Shown here: positions 22,757-31,505 of the stretch, piece by piece | Position numbering within the stretch: position 1 is the first letter of the stretch | How the letters are laid out: each line of letters opens with the position of its first letter | Position numbers and translations under genes: made by a program | Notes under the pieces: model-generated | What the model saw: only the letters and a program-made list of their open reading frames with translations | Databases searched by the model: none | What the model was told of the DNA's origin: nothing | Assembly (NCBI GenBank): GCA_009192285.1 | Contig: CM018604.1 | Location: 3,100,001 to 3,164,000 of the forward strand | DNA length: 64,000 bases | Reading direction: 5' to 3' | From: Morchella semilibera | Taxonomy: Eukaryota > Ascomycota > Pezizomycetes > Pezizales > Morchellaceae

Positions 22757-23336
22757 TGTTATAGGATATCCGGGGTGTTGTGTTAAGGGTGTTATAATGG
22801 GCATGGATCTAGAGTGATGAGTCGTGAAGAGAGTCGGTCGGGTAACCAACAAGGGTCTTGGTTAAATACAATGGGGTTGCGCTATCCATGAGGGGTGAGT
22901 CGCAATAGCATGGGCTTGTTGGCTTACACGTTCTATTGCATGTGGGAGACTCTCCCTGAAAAAGCATAGAAGCGGGGTAGGGTGCTTAGCACCTCTAACG
23001 TCCTATTGTATTGACGCCTTGGCTCTTGGCAAGTTACACGGTCGCGGATAGTATGGGTGGTTTTAGGAAGCACCGCCGATGCAAGGAATCGGACAGGGTT
23101 GCGAGGATAGAATGTTATGGAAGGAATTATGGCGTGATCTTAGATAGAAGACTCGTCTAGGCCTTGAGCCACTCATGTATAAATAGAAGCCTGATTGCCC
23201 TCGTCTTGTTGGAATCATCATCCTTCAAGAACTCAAGCGAGCGGAATCCGGTTTATCAAATTACAAAGTTTAAACGCTACAGAACTATTGCTTAGCAAAA
23301 GCCATATCCCAATACTCTTCGGGATATCCCTAAACA
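22757..23336 (+). repeat. 5' LTR of the gypsy element
   Basis: 580 bp, beginning TGTTATAGG and ending TAAACA. A TATAAATA box lies at 23178-23185, so transcription probably starts near 23210. The sequence appears identical to the 3' LTR. Confidence 0.95.
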
Positions 23337-23795
23337 CTATTTGATACCTTATCCGATCGCTTATCCTACGAGCATCCCACTACTTCTTGAGAAGACTCTT
23401 CGCTTAAACAACTACCTTGTGTGATTGCTAGGTACGGATAGTACACGGGCACTTGGTACGAGAATAAGAGAAGTAGCGATCGAAGGAAGATAGTCACATG
23501 CACCCTCGGGAACTCTCTATCTACGAGTTTCCCTGCAAGACATCCTTTGTTGTCCCCCGAGGTAGCGCAGAACATCTTTACTGCGGCTACCTTGAATATC
23601 GAGGCTTCTTTTACGAAGCGCAAACCCACTGCTTCTTCGAGGAATACGATCCGTGTATCCTCGAACCTACCACCCTTCCACCCATCAAGGTATCGCTTTA
23701 CCAGAACTCCCACGGTTTAGCGCACCAAGTACCTTGGTTCACCCCACAACCTTGGACCCGACGAACTCCTAATCTCCGCTTCGAACAATTCCACG
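23337..23795 (+). other. Gypsy leader, with an overlapping upstream frame
   Basis: The bases right after the LTR (CTATTTGATACC) lack the TGG expected of a tRNA 3'-end primer site, so the primer is unclear. From 23498 an ATG opens a frame of 336 codons that overlaps the start of gag in another frame. Its first ~100 codons (for example YLEYRGFFYEAQTHCFFEEY) look protein-like, while the rest is probably a shadow of gag. Confidence 0.45.
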
Positions 23796-26079
23796 ATGTC
23801 TCAGCAGCAGCAGCTACCGTACGAGGAAGACTTGCTGATGTCAGATGCAGTCGCATTGCGGGATCAGCGTACCTTCATGGCGCAGACTCAGCAGAGACAC
23901 ATCGGCACAACCAGGGATACGCCAATAACACATCTCTGGGAGTCAACGAGAGAGGCGAGATTACCTGGCCAGAGACGGCTCAGGGACAGGAGGGAGACCT
24001 CCCCTTACCGAACGCCAACTCGAGGGTCACACTTGACTCGCAGGCCCTCCGAAGTCAGGGAGGAAGCCGAAGACAGCGACGAGTCATCGCCCCCTCGCAG
24101 CACACACGATCCCTTCCTTACCGCTACGGTCCGCAGGGAAGTGCTGAGGCAAGGAGGACAGGTCGTCCAGGGACTCCACCAAGGCGTGAACGAGCTCGCC
24201 ACGCGTACCCAGAATATACCCGCCATCGAGGAGCTTATCTCCCGTCACGAGCGCCGAATCGAGGAGAGCAACCGGGCCCATCACGCTCTAATCAGCGAGC
24301 TACAGGCCAAGTTCGTCGTGAACGACGAGAATACGGTGCGGATAGCTACCGCCCTCCAAGATATGAACCTCCGGCTGCAGACGCAAGCGGGTACGCAGGC
24401 CCAGCAACTCAACGAGGTCGTGACCCGCCTCGCCAACACCGCCACAGCCCAACACCAGCGCCAGGAAGAGCAGACTCAGGCCCTGGTTACCTACGTCAAC
24501 CAACTTAAAGAAACTCAGCCTGCAGTGATCATACCCGCAGAAGTCACTGAGGCCCTCCAACGAATCGAGACGGCCAAAGCGGCGGATCAGGAGGAATTGA
24601 CTAGGGAAAGGGAACGTGCAGAGCAAATGTTGGCCGCCACCCAGGAAGGTATGAAAACCCTCCTGGAAGCGATGAAGCGGGCCGCGGGGAAAAAAGGGAA
24701 GGGTAAACAGGCGGCAGTGGAAAGTGAGTTGGAGGAAGGAGGGCGAGTGCCGCCACCACCGCCAATCGAGAATGCGCCACCTCCACCAGCGGATCCAATT
24801 GTTGTGAGATCCCAGCACGGAAGTGCCCATGGAGGCCAGGGAGGCGGACGCGGAGGCAACGGTGGAGGACGAGGAAGGACTGGAGGTAGCAATCCAGACC
24901 CTTCGGACTCCTCTGACTCGGATGAGGATGAGAGAAGATGGAGAGCAGAGAGAGATCGCCGGAGACGGGCTCAACGGTGGGCAGAAATGCTACCTCCCCC
25001 GGTCACCAATGTTCCTGCTGCGGGAGAAACCCCAAAGCAAGCCAAGATCCCCTTCGCCGGAAAACCAGACCAAGACGTGCGGCACTGGATAGATCAGATG
25101 GAGATTCTGATCGACCTACAGAAGAAGGTCCGATGGGATGATAAGACCAAGATTCTGTGGGCGTCCCTCGAACTTCAGGGAAGTGCCGCTAGCTTCTGGC
25201 GAAATTACAAGGAAAGGCTCAGTGTAGAACCTGGGCTCGGTACTTGGGAGGCTTTTAAGAGGGAACTGCGCACCCAGTATGGTAATCGTACCAGTCAAGA
25301 ACAGGCCAAGCAAAAGATGGATAGGCTCCGTCAACATCAGCAAGACTTCATTTGTCTCCTGATGTCTCCTGAGCCTCAGGAGACTCAAAGAATCTCCAGG
25401 AGTCTCAGGAGACTCTCAGGAGACCTGGGAGACTGTTGGGATACTGCAGTCATAAGTTGAGTTTGCTGATGAAACTGGCCCAATCGACGATTACATCAAC
25501 GAGATGCAGAACCTCGAATGGGACGCACAGGTAGGGCCAATCGTCATGAAGTCTATGATCCTTGCAGGAATAAACTCCTCCTTGGAAACAAGACTCTCGG
25601 CGGCGATCGAAGAACCATCCAGCTTTCCGGCCTGGTTAGCCTGGGTACGCAAGGTCGGGCGCAAGGACGCTGAGGTAAAAGCCCGCAGAGAGATACTGCG
25701 TGGCAAAGAACGGGAGAAAACCCGGGAACCTCAGGCCTCCAAACGCCGACAACGCTCCAAGGAACGGCCAAGAAGGCAACAGGCAGAGACGACGCACCGT
25801 GAGCCCCAGTCTGGAAGCCTTGGTGCTACCCAGGACGAGAAGGACCGGTGGCAAAAGGAAAATAAATGCCTCAGGTGCGGTCGAGAAGGTCACATCGCTA
25901 AGAATTGCTTTGCGACCAGTAAAGTTAGGTTTACAAGTGAGTCGAGTGGGGGAAAACGCAAACGGGAAGAAACTCCTTCCGGGAGAAAGGAGCCTGGAAA
26001 GGGGGGTGAGAAAAAGAGGAAACAAGGATCGCAGGCGGAAGCATTTAGGTCTAGGATTACGTCACTGGAGGAAGATTAA
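23796..26079 (+). pseudogene. Gypsy gag, interrupted by a MITE
   Basis: The first part (23796-25334) has a long coiled-coil-like Gln/Glu/Ala-rich region, then a basic patch and a proline and glycine-rich linker. A capsid-like block follows (DVRHWIDQMEILIDLQ). The MITE at 25335-25471 supplies an in-frame stop at 25458-25460. The frame resumes after it and carries the zinc knuckle CLRCGREGHIAKNC (CX2CX4HX4C) at 25867-25908 in a basic tail. Exact removal of the MITE and one AA duplicate brings the two parts into one frame. Confidence 0.88.
25335..25471 (-). mobile_element. 137-bp MITE, copy 4, inside gypsy gag
   Basis: Same ends and length as the other full copies, in reverse orientation. It is flanked by AA on both sides (25333-25334 and 25472-25473), not TA. 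Because gag returns to frame when exactly the element and one AA are taken out, this boundary call is firm. It is younger than this gypsy copy or its direct parent. Confidence 0.95.
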
Positions 26080-26495
26080 AATTGTTATCGGGTTTTTTTC
26101 ATAAAGTTATTTCTTAGAGTTATTATTTTTGGATATTTATACCGCATGGCTATGCGGAGATTGTATGGGCTACACGGAATTTAATTGGTCTTCTACGAAA
26201 AAATGCCTCAACAGTCACATGTGCACGGGAAATCCCTATTTATCAAGAGCAACCGTAACCGAAAAGCGGGACATGTGGATATGCTGCGGGAGGAGCGTAT
26301 GACGCACCCATAGGCCACGACCCACATAATCTGTCGAGCAATAGTAAGTTAACACATGCCAGTATAAAAAAGGATTACCCCGCACTTAGCTATAAAAGGG
26401 CACTACCTCCCACCTCTTCGAAGAACATAAACAACCTTCTTCATCGACCTCTACCATACAACCAACACCTCTCATACCCATTGCATACTTTCACA
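26080..26495 (+). promoter_or_regulatory. Apparent internal promoter between gag and pol
   Basis: The 416 bp between the gag stop and the pol ATG are non-coding. They contain TATAAAA at 26363 and 26391, followed by a pyrimidine-rich leader and CACAATG around the pol start at 26496. This resembles an ordinary fungal promoter and leader. Whether it is used is inference. Confidence 0.45.
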
Positions 26496-27224
26496 ATGTC
26501 CTCCTCAACTCAAGAAACACGCCTGGAGATAGAAATCTCTTGGGTTAACCAAAAGACCAACAAACACTTCACTCATGTCGTCAAAGCCCTCTTAGACAGC
26601 GGTACCGAAGACTGGATCATGTCCTGGGACTGCGTCAAAAAGGCCGACATCCCAATCCAGGATCGACCTAAAATCCTCCTCATTAAGCAAGCCGATGGCA
26701 CACGCATGCCTCACTCCGGCACTCACACCACCCAACCCCTCACACTCCGGATCGGTAGCCACCTCGACAGGCTAGTCACCTGCGAAATCGGTACCTTTGC
26801 TGGAGAAGACCTTGTAATACCACATCGATGGCTCACAGAGCATCAACCTACGATACATTGGGGACAGAACCTAGTCACCTTCAATAGTATCCAGTGTCAG
26901 ATTAAGGGATGCATGATGACAGACTTGGATATGTACGAAGAGGGTTGGCAAGAGAAAGTGGTCAGGCTTCTCAGACACATGCCAGACCCCGAGCCAGTAG
27001 TATCCATCGAGTCGCACCCTTTCTGGTCACGCGGGTCGGGAAGCGAGACTCTCGCTAGTGCTATCCCGGCAGAGTTCCAAGACTACGCAGACGTGTTCTC
27101 CTTAGACGGAGCAGGCCGCCTGCCGGAACATGGACAGTGGGATCATACGATCCCTCTGATAGACGGAAGCCAGCCTCCGTGGGGTCCGATCTACCCGTTG
27201 AGCCCCCGGAACAGAAAGCGCTGA
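26496..27224 (+). CDS. Gypsy protease and start of pol
   Basis: The first ATG is at 26496 (MSSSTQETRLEIEISW). The aspartic protease motif is ALLDSGTEDWIMS, followed by ADGTRMPHSG and the flap region. The end of the frame already shows the start of the reverse transcriptase (GQWDHTIPLIDG, PPWGPIYPLSP). It then runs out of frame at a run of five C at 27203-27207 and stops at 27224. Confidence 0.85.
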   Translation: MSSSTQETRLEIEISWVNQKTNKHFTHVVKALLDSGTEDWIMSWDCVKKADIPIQDRPKILLIKQADGTRMPHSGTHTTQPLTLRIGSHLDRLVTCEIGTFAGEDLVIPHRWLTEHQPTIHWGQNLVTFNSIQCQIKGCMMTDLDMYEEGWQEKVVRLLRHMPDPEPVVSIESHPFWSRGSGSETLASAIPAEFQDYADVFSLDGAGRLPEHGQWDHTIPLIDGSQPPWGPIYPLSPRNRKR

Positions 27225-30028
27225 GGGAATACCTGGACGAGATGTTAGCGGCAGGTAAAATTGTCCCGTCTTCGAGCCCAGCAGCGGCACCAATCCTTTT
27301 CGTCCCCAAACCAGATGGGTCATTACGGTTATGCGTCGACTACCGCGGACTAAACGCCGTCACAGTCAAGAACCGTTACCCCTTGCCACTCATGACTGAG
27401 CTGGCAGATTCGACGAAGGGCGCTCTCTTCTTCACCAAGATAGATCTCAAGAACGGTTATAACCTAGTAAGGATCGCCGAAGGAGAGGAGTGGAAGACAG
27501 CTTTCCGAACCAAATATGGCCATTTTGAATACAAGGTGATGCCCTTCGGCTTGACGAACGCGCCAGCAACGTTCCAAGCGATGGTCAACACGATATTCAA
27601 GGATCTGTTAGATCAAGGCCTAGTGGTATACTTGGATGATATCCTGATATATTCCAAGTCTAGAGAAGAGCATATTGCTCTGGTGCGCAGGGTGTTGGAG
27701 CGGCTACGACAACACCATTTATTCGGCAACCTGAAAAAGACGGCTTGGTTCCAAACGGAGGTAGAATTCCTAGGATTCAAGCTATCAGGTACGGGAACCC
27801 AGGTCTCACCAGAAAAGGTGAAGGCTATCACCGAGTGGCTGGCGCCAACCAAGGTGAAGGAGCTTCAGTGCTTCTTGGGATTCGCCAACTTCCTCCGACG
27901 GTTCATCTACGGCTACTCAGAAGTGTGTAGACCTATGACCGATCTCCTGAAGAAGAACGCCGTCTGGAAATGGGGTCGGGGGCAGCAGGATGCTTTTACC
28001 GAACTCAAGAAGAGATTCACCACCGCTCCAATCCTCCGACACTATGACGAACATCGCCAGGCTGTCCTTGAAACTGATGCCAGCGACTGGGCTGAAGGCG
28101 CGATCCTATCCCAGGTGTTCGAAGATGGTATGTTGCATCCGGTGGCATATCACTCTCGCAAGTTCAACGAGGCAGAGGTCAACTACGAGATCTATGATAA
28201 AGAGATGCTCGCGATAGTTTCTGCTCTCTTGACTTGGAGACACTGGCTGGAAGGTACGGACATACCTATCCAGATATATTCTGATCACCAAAACCTTCAG
28301 TACTTCACAACAACCAAGAAGCTGTCAAGAAGACAGGCTCGGTGGGCCGAAAAGATAGCACCTTTTCGCTTCAAGATCCACTACCGACCAGGCGACAAGA
28401 ACGGCAAGCCCGATGCGTTGACACGGCGTCCGGAGTACGCTCTGGAAGGGGGAGTAATTCGCGAGCAACCCGTAAAACAGCTGCTCACAATAGAACAATT
28501 CGCAAGAAAGTCAAGCACCGAGGTAGCATTCGGTAGCGAAATTGTTAGTAACCCCCATGCGGAACGGACACTATTGGATCAGTGGGTACACATACCGGGT
28601 GTAGGTCTGCCTTCGGCGCTACAGGACTGGTATGAGCAAGGAAGTCAATGGACACGCAGAGTTGTTCCGGATGAGCAATCTGATGGCGAGTGTCCGGAAG
28701 ACTGGTGGACCCGACAGACGTCGAGCTCAGGAGAGGACACGCTGCATGAAAAGTGGGATCCCGATCAGAATACGGCCACCCACGATGGACGTTGGGTTGT
28801 GCCTGGGCATGCGGTCAAGCAAGTCATTGAAGATCATCATGACCGACCGGTAGCGGGGCATCTAGGGAGGGATAAAACCCTTGAGTTGATTGATAGGAAT
28901 TACTGGTGGCCTGGAATGACCACGGACGTCGCTAGGTACGTTCAGACCTGCGATGTTTGCCAGCGAGCAAAACAGCGACGGCGTCACCTATCGTTACCTC
29001 AACCCCTGGAGTTAGCGACTACGCCCTGGAACGACATCTCAATGGATTTCGTAGTAGAAATGCCAAAGGAGAAGTCGGGATACCGTAACGTATTGGTTGT
29101 CGTAGACCGTTTTAGTAAGATGGCCCACTTCATCCCAATGACGGGTATCAATGCGGAACAGACCGCACAGGCCTTTGTTAAGGACATATGGCGCTTCCAC
29201 GGACTACCTCGATCGATAGTATCAGACAGGGGTACCCAGTTCGTGTCGGCTTTTTGGGCGGCAGTTACGGAACGACTAGGGATTCGTAGAAGACTCTCAA
29301 CATCGTTCCACCCCCAAACAGATGGCCAAACCGAGAGGACAAACCAGCATATGGAGTCCTACCTTCGCGCATTTACGGCCGGTACGGGTAAGAAGTGGAG
29401 AGATCTCCTTCCTATCTGTGAATATGCCTACAACAACGCGAAGCATTCCTCTACCGGACAGTCACCCTTCTATGTCAACTATGGGTTCCACCCTCGGACA
29501 GACTGGCCAACGGACGCAGAACTCGAACGACTGGATGACAACGGGAATAATTATCTCGATGAAATCCTATCGGCCCATGAGATGGCACGGGAGACACTTC
29601 AGAAGACGTACGATAAAATGGCGTCACGACCCGGACCAGCAGTCCAGCAGTTTATACCAGGACAGAAGGTTCTTTTAGACACTAGGAACCTCGGTAGTTA
29701 CAACAAGTGGTCAGATAAGTTCACAGGACCCTTCGAAGTTCTCGCCAAAATTGGCAACCGAGCGTACCGCTTGGATCTTCCGGTAGAATGGAAGATACAC
29801 AACGTGTTCCATGAGATGTTGCTTCGGCCCTATCGTGAAGATTCGGATCCGAGTAGGCAACAGAACACCCGTAAACGACTCGCAACACCGGAACCACAGG
29901 AAGCCTTGGCTGATGAAAACGCCAAACCCGTCACTAAGACTCACCCTCATACTCGTAGTCAAGGAAGCCAGGATCTTGCATCGGGAGTCAGACGGACTCA
30001 AAAGAGACGGCGGTTGCTTGAAGAGTAG
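27206..30028 (+). CDS. Gypsy reverse transcriptase, RNase H and integrase
   Basis: The frame is open from 27137, but homology begins at the C run near 27206. Reverse transcriptase shows LRLCVDYRGLNAVTVKNRYP and VYLDDILIYSK (about 27623). RNase H shows ETDASDWAEGAILSQ and YSDHQNLQYF. Integrase has an HHCC finger (GHLGRDKTLEL...CDVCQRAK, about 28855-28970) and DDE residues in SMDFVVEMP, VSDRGTQFVSA and DGQTERTNQ. A GPF/Y module follows (FTGPFEVLAKIGNRAYRL). The C terminus is a short basic tail without a chromodomain. Reaching this frame from the protease frame needs a -1 shift. Confidence 0.93.
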   Translation, partial: PEQKALREYLDEMLAAGKIVPSSSPAAAPILFVPKPDGSLRLCVDYRGLNAVTVKNRYPLPLMTELADSTKGALFFTKIDLKNGYNLVRIAEGEEWKTAFRTKYGHFEYKVMPFGLTNAPATFQAMVNTIFKDLLDQGLVVYLDDILIYSKSREEHIALVRRVLERLRQHHLFGNLKKTAWFQTEVEFLGFKLSGTGTQVSPEKVKAITEWLAPTKVKELQCFLGFANFLRRFIYGYSEVCRPMTDLLKKNAVWKWGRGQQDAFTELKKRFTTAPILRHYDEHRQAVLETDASDWAEGAILSQVFEDGMLHPVAYHSRKFNEAEVNYEIYDKEMLAIVSALLTWRHWLEGTDIPIQIYSDHQNLQYFTTTKKLSRRQARWAEKIAPFRFKIHYRPGDKNGKPDALTRRPEYALEGGVIREQPVKQLLTIEQFARKSSTEVAFGSEIVSNPHAERTLLDQWVHIPGVGLPSALQDWYEQGSQWTRRVVPDEQSDGECPEDWWTRQTSSSGEDTLHEKWDPDQNTATHDGRWVVPGHAVKQVIEDHHDRPVAGHLGRDKTLELIDRNYWWPGMTTDVARYVQTCDVCQRAKQRRRHLSLPQPLELATTPWNDISMDFVVEMPKEKSGYRNVLVVVDRFSKMAHFIPMTGINAEQTAQAFVKDIWRFHGLPRSIVSDRGTQFVSAFWAAVTERLGIRRRLSTSFHPQTDGQTERTNQHMESYLRAFTAGTGKKWRDLLPICEYAYNNAKHSSTGQSPFYVNYGFHPRTDWPTDAELERLDDNGNNYLDEILSAHEMARETLQKTYDKMASRPGPAVQQFIPGQKVLLDTRNLGSYNKWSDKFTGPFEVLAKIGNRAYRLDLPVEWKIHNVFHEMLLRPYREDSDPSRQQNTRKRLATPEPQEALADENAKPVTKTHPHTRSQGSQDLASGVRRTQKRRRLLEE

Positions 30029-30109
30029 TCCTGATACCTTTCCTCGCGTATGGGTTTTCCCACAGGGTTTTTACTATACAGAGGTTTTAACGGTCGGGGA
30101 CGACGTCTT

Positions 30110-30123
30110 AGGAGGGGGAGTAG
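30110..30123 (+). other. Polypurine tract of the gypsy element
   Basis: AGGAGGGGGAGTAG lies directly before the 3' LTR, the expected site for plus-strand priming. Confidence 0.85.
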
Positions 30124-30703
30124 TGTTATAGGATATCCGGGGTGTTGTGTTAAGGGTGTTATAATGGGCATGGATCTAGAGTGATGAGTCGTGAAGAGAG
30201 TCGGTCGGGTAACCAACAAGGGTCTTGGTTAAATACAATGGGGTTGCGCTATCCATGAGGGGTGAGTCGCAATAGCATGGGCTTGTTGGCTTACACGTTC
30301 TATTGCATGTGGGAGACTCTCCCTGAAAAAGCATAGAAGCGGGGTAGGGTGCTTAGCACCTCTAACGTCCTATTGTATTGACGCCTTGGCTCTTGGCAAG
30401 TTACACGGTCGCGGATAGTATGGGTGGTTTTAGGAAGCACCGCCGATGCAAGGAATCGGACAGGGTTGCGAGGATAGAATGTTATGGAAGGAATTATGGC
30501 GTGATCTTAGATAGAAGACTCGTCTAGGCCTTGAGCCACTCATGTATAAATAGAAGCCTGATTGCCCTCGTCTTGTTGGAATCATCATCCTTCAAGAACT
30601 CAAGCGAGCGGAATCCGGTTTATCAAATTACAAAGTTTAAACGCTACAGAACTATTGCTTAGCAAAAGCCATATCCCAATACTCTTCGGGATATCCCTAA
30701 ACA
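30124..30703 (+). repeat. 3' LTR of the gypsy element
   Basis: 580 bp, apparently identical to 22757-23336 at a constant offset of 7367. The ACCCC duplication follows at 30704. Confidence 0.95.
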
Positions 30704-31238
30704 ACCCCCTTTCTGTACGGCGGCTTCCACGTGCCTCCTAGCGTAATCTAGTGTACTGTGTTTGGTTTGGTACACCACGTTAAGCATACGTTTCCTGATT
30801 ATGGCATGTTTGTAGGGCTCTTTGCTCTTATAATCCTCCCCAAAGACATCCGCGATTAGTGAATCCGGGGATTGCACCGTGAAGTAACGAATCATATGCT
30901 TTTTGGCGTTTTTATACAGGATGTTGATTTTGAGTTGCTCTCCCGTGTTGAACGAATCATCATTCTTCTTGGGCTTCTTCCTAGCAGGCTCCTCTTGCTT
31001 AATGAGCGATTGAATAAGCTCCAGAGACTCTGAAGGACGCTCTGTAGGTCCCGCGAGCTGATCCCACATATTAACCAAAGCCATGATATCACGTGTACGC
31101 CAGAATCTTGTAGTCTATGTATTATCGTTAATCTCCGTTGATTACTAAGAGAAGAGGGTGCCTACATACACTAATTTTGATAGTCCTCTCGATAATCTCA
31201 ACGGGATCCTTCTCCGATTGGCTCATATTTGGCGGCAT

Positions 31239-31505
31239 CGCTGATTAGGCAGATAAGGTGGTGGAGTTGATGATTAGGCTAAACGTGGTGGAGGTGGAGG
31301 AGGCACTAGTCGGTGGAGGAAGCCGAGGAGGCACTAGTGAGGGGTAAGCAGAGATCTCACCCCTAACCCTTAGTGCAGTTGCTTTTGCTGAGGTAAGCAA
31401 ATGCACTAAGGGTTAGGGATATGGACTTAGTAAAATCTCTGTCGACTCCCACCCATCTTCATCTTCATCAACTCCACCACTCATCTTCATCGACTATCGC
31501 CACAT
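31239..31505. promoter_or_regulatory. Bidirectional promoter region with a 24-bp-arm hairpin
   Basis: This segment separates the start of the accessory gene (31238, minus) from that of the transposase (31506, plus). At 31361-31384 and 31395-31418 an inverted repeat (CCCTAACCCTTAGTGCA...TGCACTAAGGGTTAGGG) has 23 of 24 paired positions around a 10-bp loop. It could be a transposase binding site or fold in RNA. Confidence 0.6.

Larger units (their letters stand above)
22757..30703 (+). mobile_element. Full-length Ty3/gypsy retrotransposon, 7947 bp
   Basis: Two 580-bp LTRs (TG...CA) bound gag, protease, reverse transcriptase, RNase H and integrase in Ty3/gypsy order. A 5-bp target duplication, ACCCC, is present at 22752-22756 and 30704-30708. 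I see no difference between the two LTRs, so the insertion is recent. The element lies in the accessory gene of the large transposon. Gag is broken by a MITE and pol by a one-base frame change. No chromodomain is visible at the end of integrase. Confidence 0.95.
21968..31238 (-). pseudogene. Unknown accessory gene of the large transposon, split by gypsy
   Basis: The pieces are exon 1 at 31238-31170 (ATG, 23 codons), a 55-bp intron (31169-31115), and exon 2 at 31114-30704. The frame then jumps across the gypsy element to 22756-21968. Exact removal of the retrotransposon and one ACCCC copy joins the two sides in frame. A single-base shift near 22575-22605 then breaks the frame before NIQLISTTDAYANFCMFM. 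The protein is basic near residue 70 (EPARKKPKKND). It ends in a GVRTST repeat encoded by an 18-bp minisatellite and a KRSGMKRSKS tail. I recognise no family. It is transcribed away from the transposase, across a 267-bp shared promoter. Confidence 0.6.

Noticed and set aside
24300-24974. 224-codon minus-strand frame opposite gag
   Set aside because: It is an antisense shadow of the biased gag codons with no independent support.
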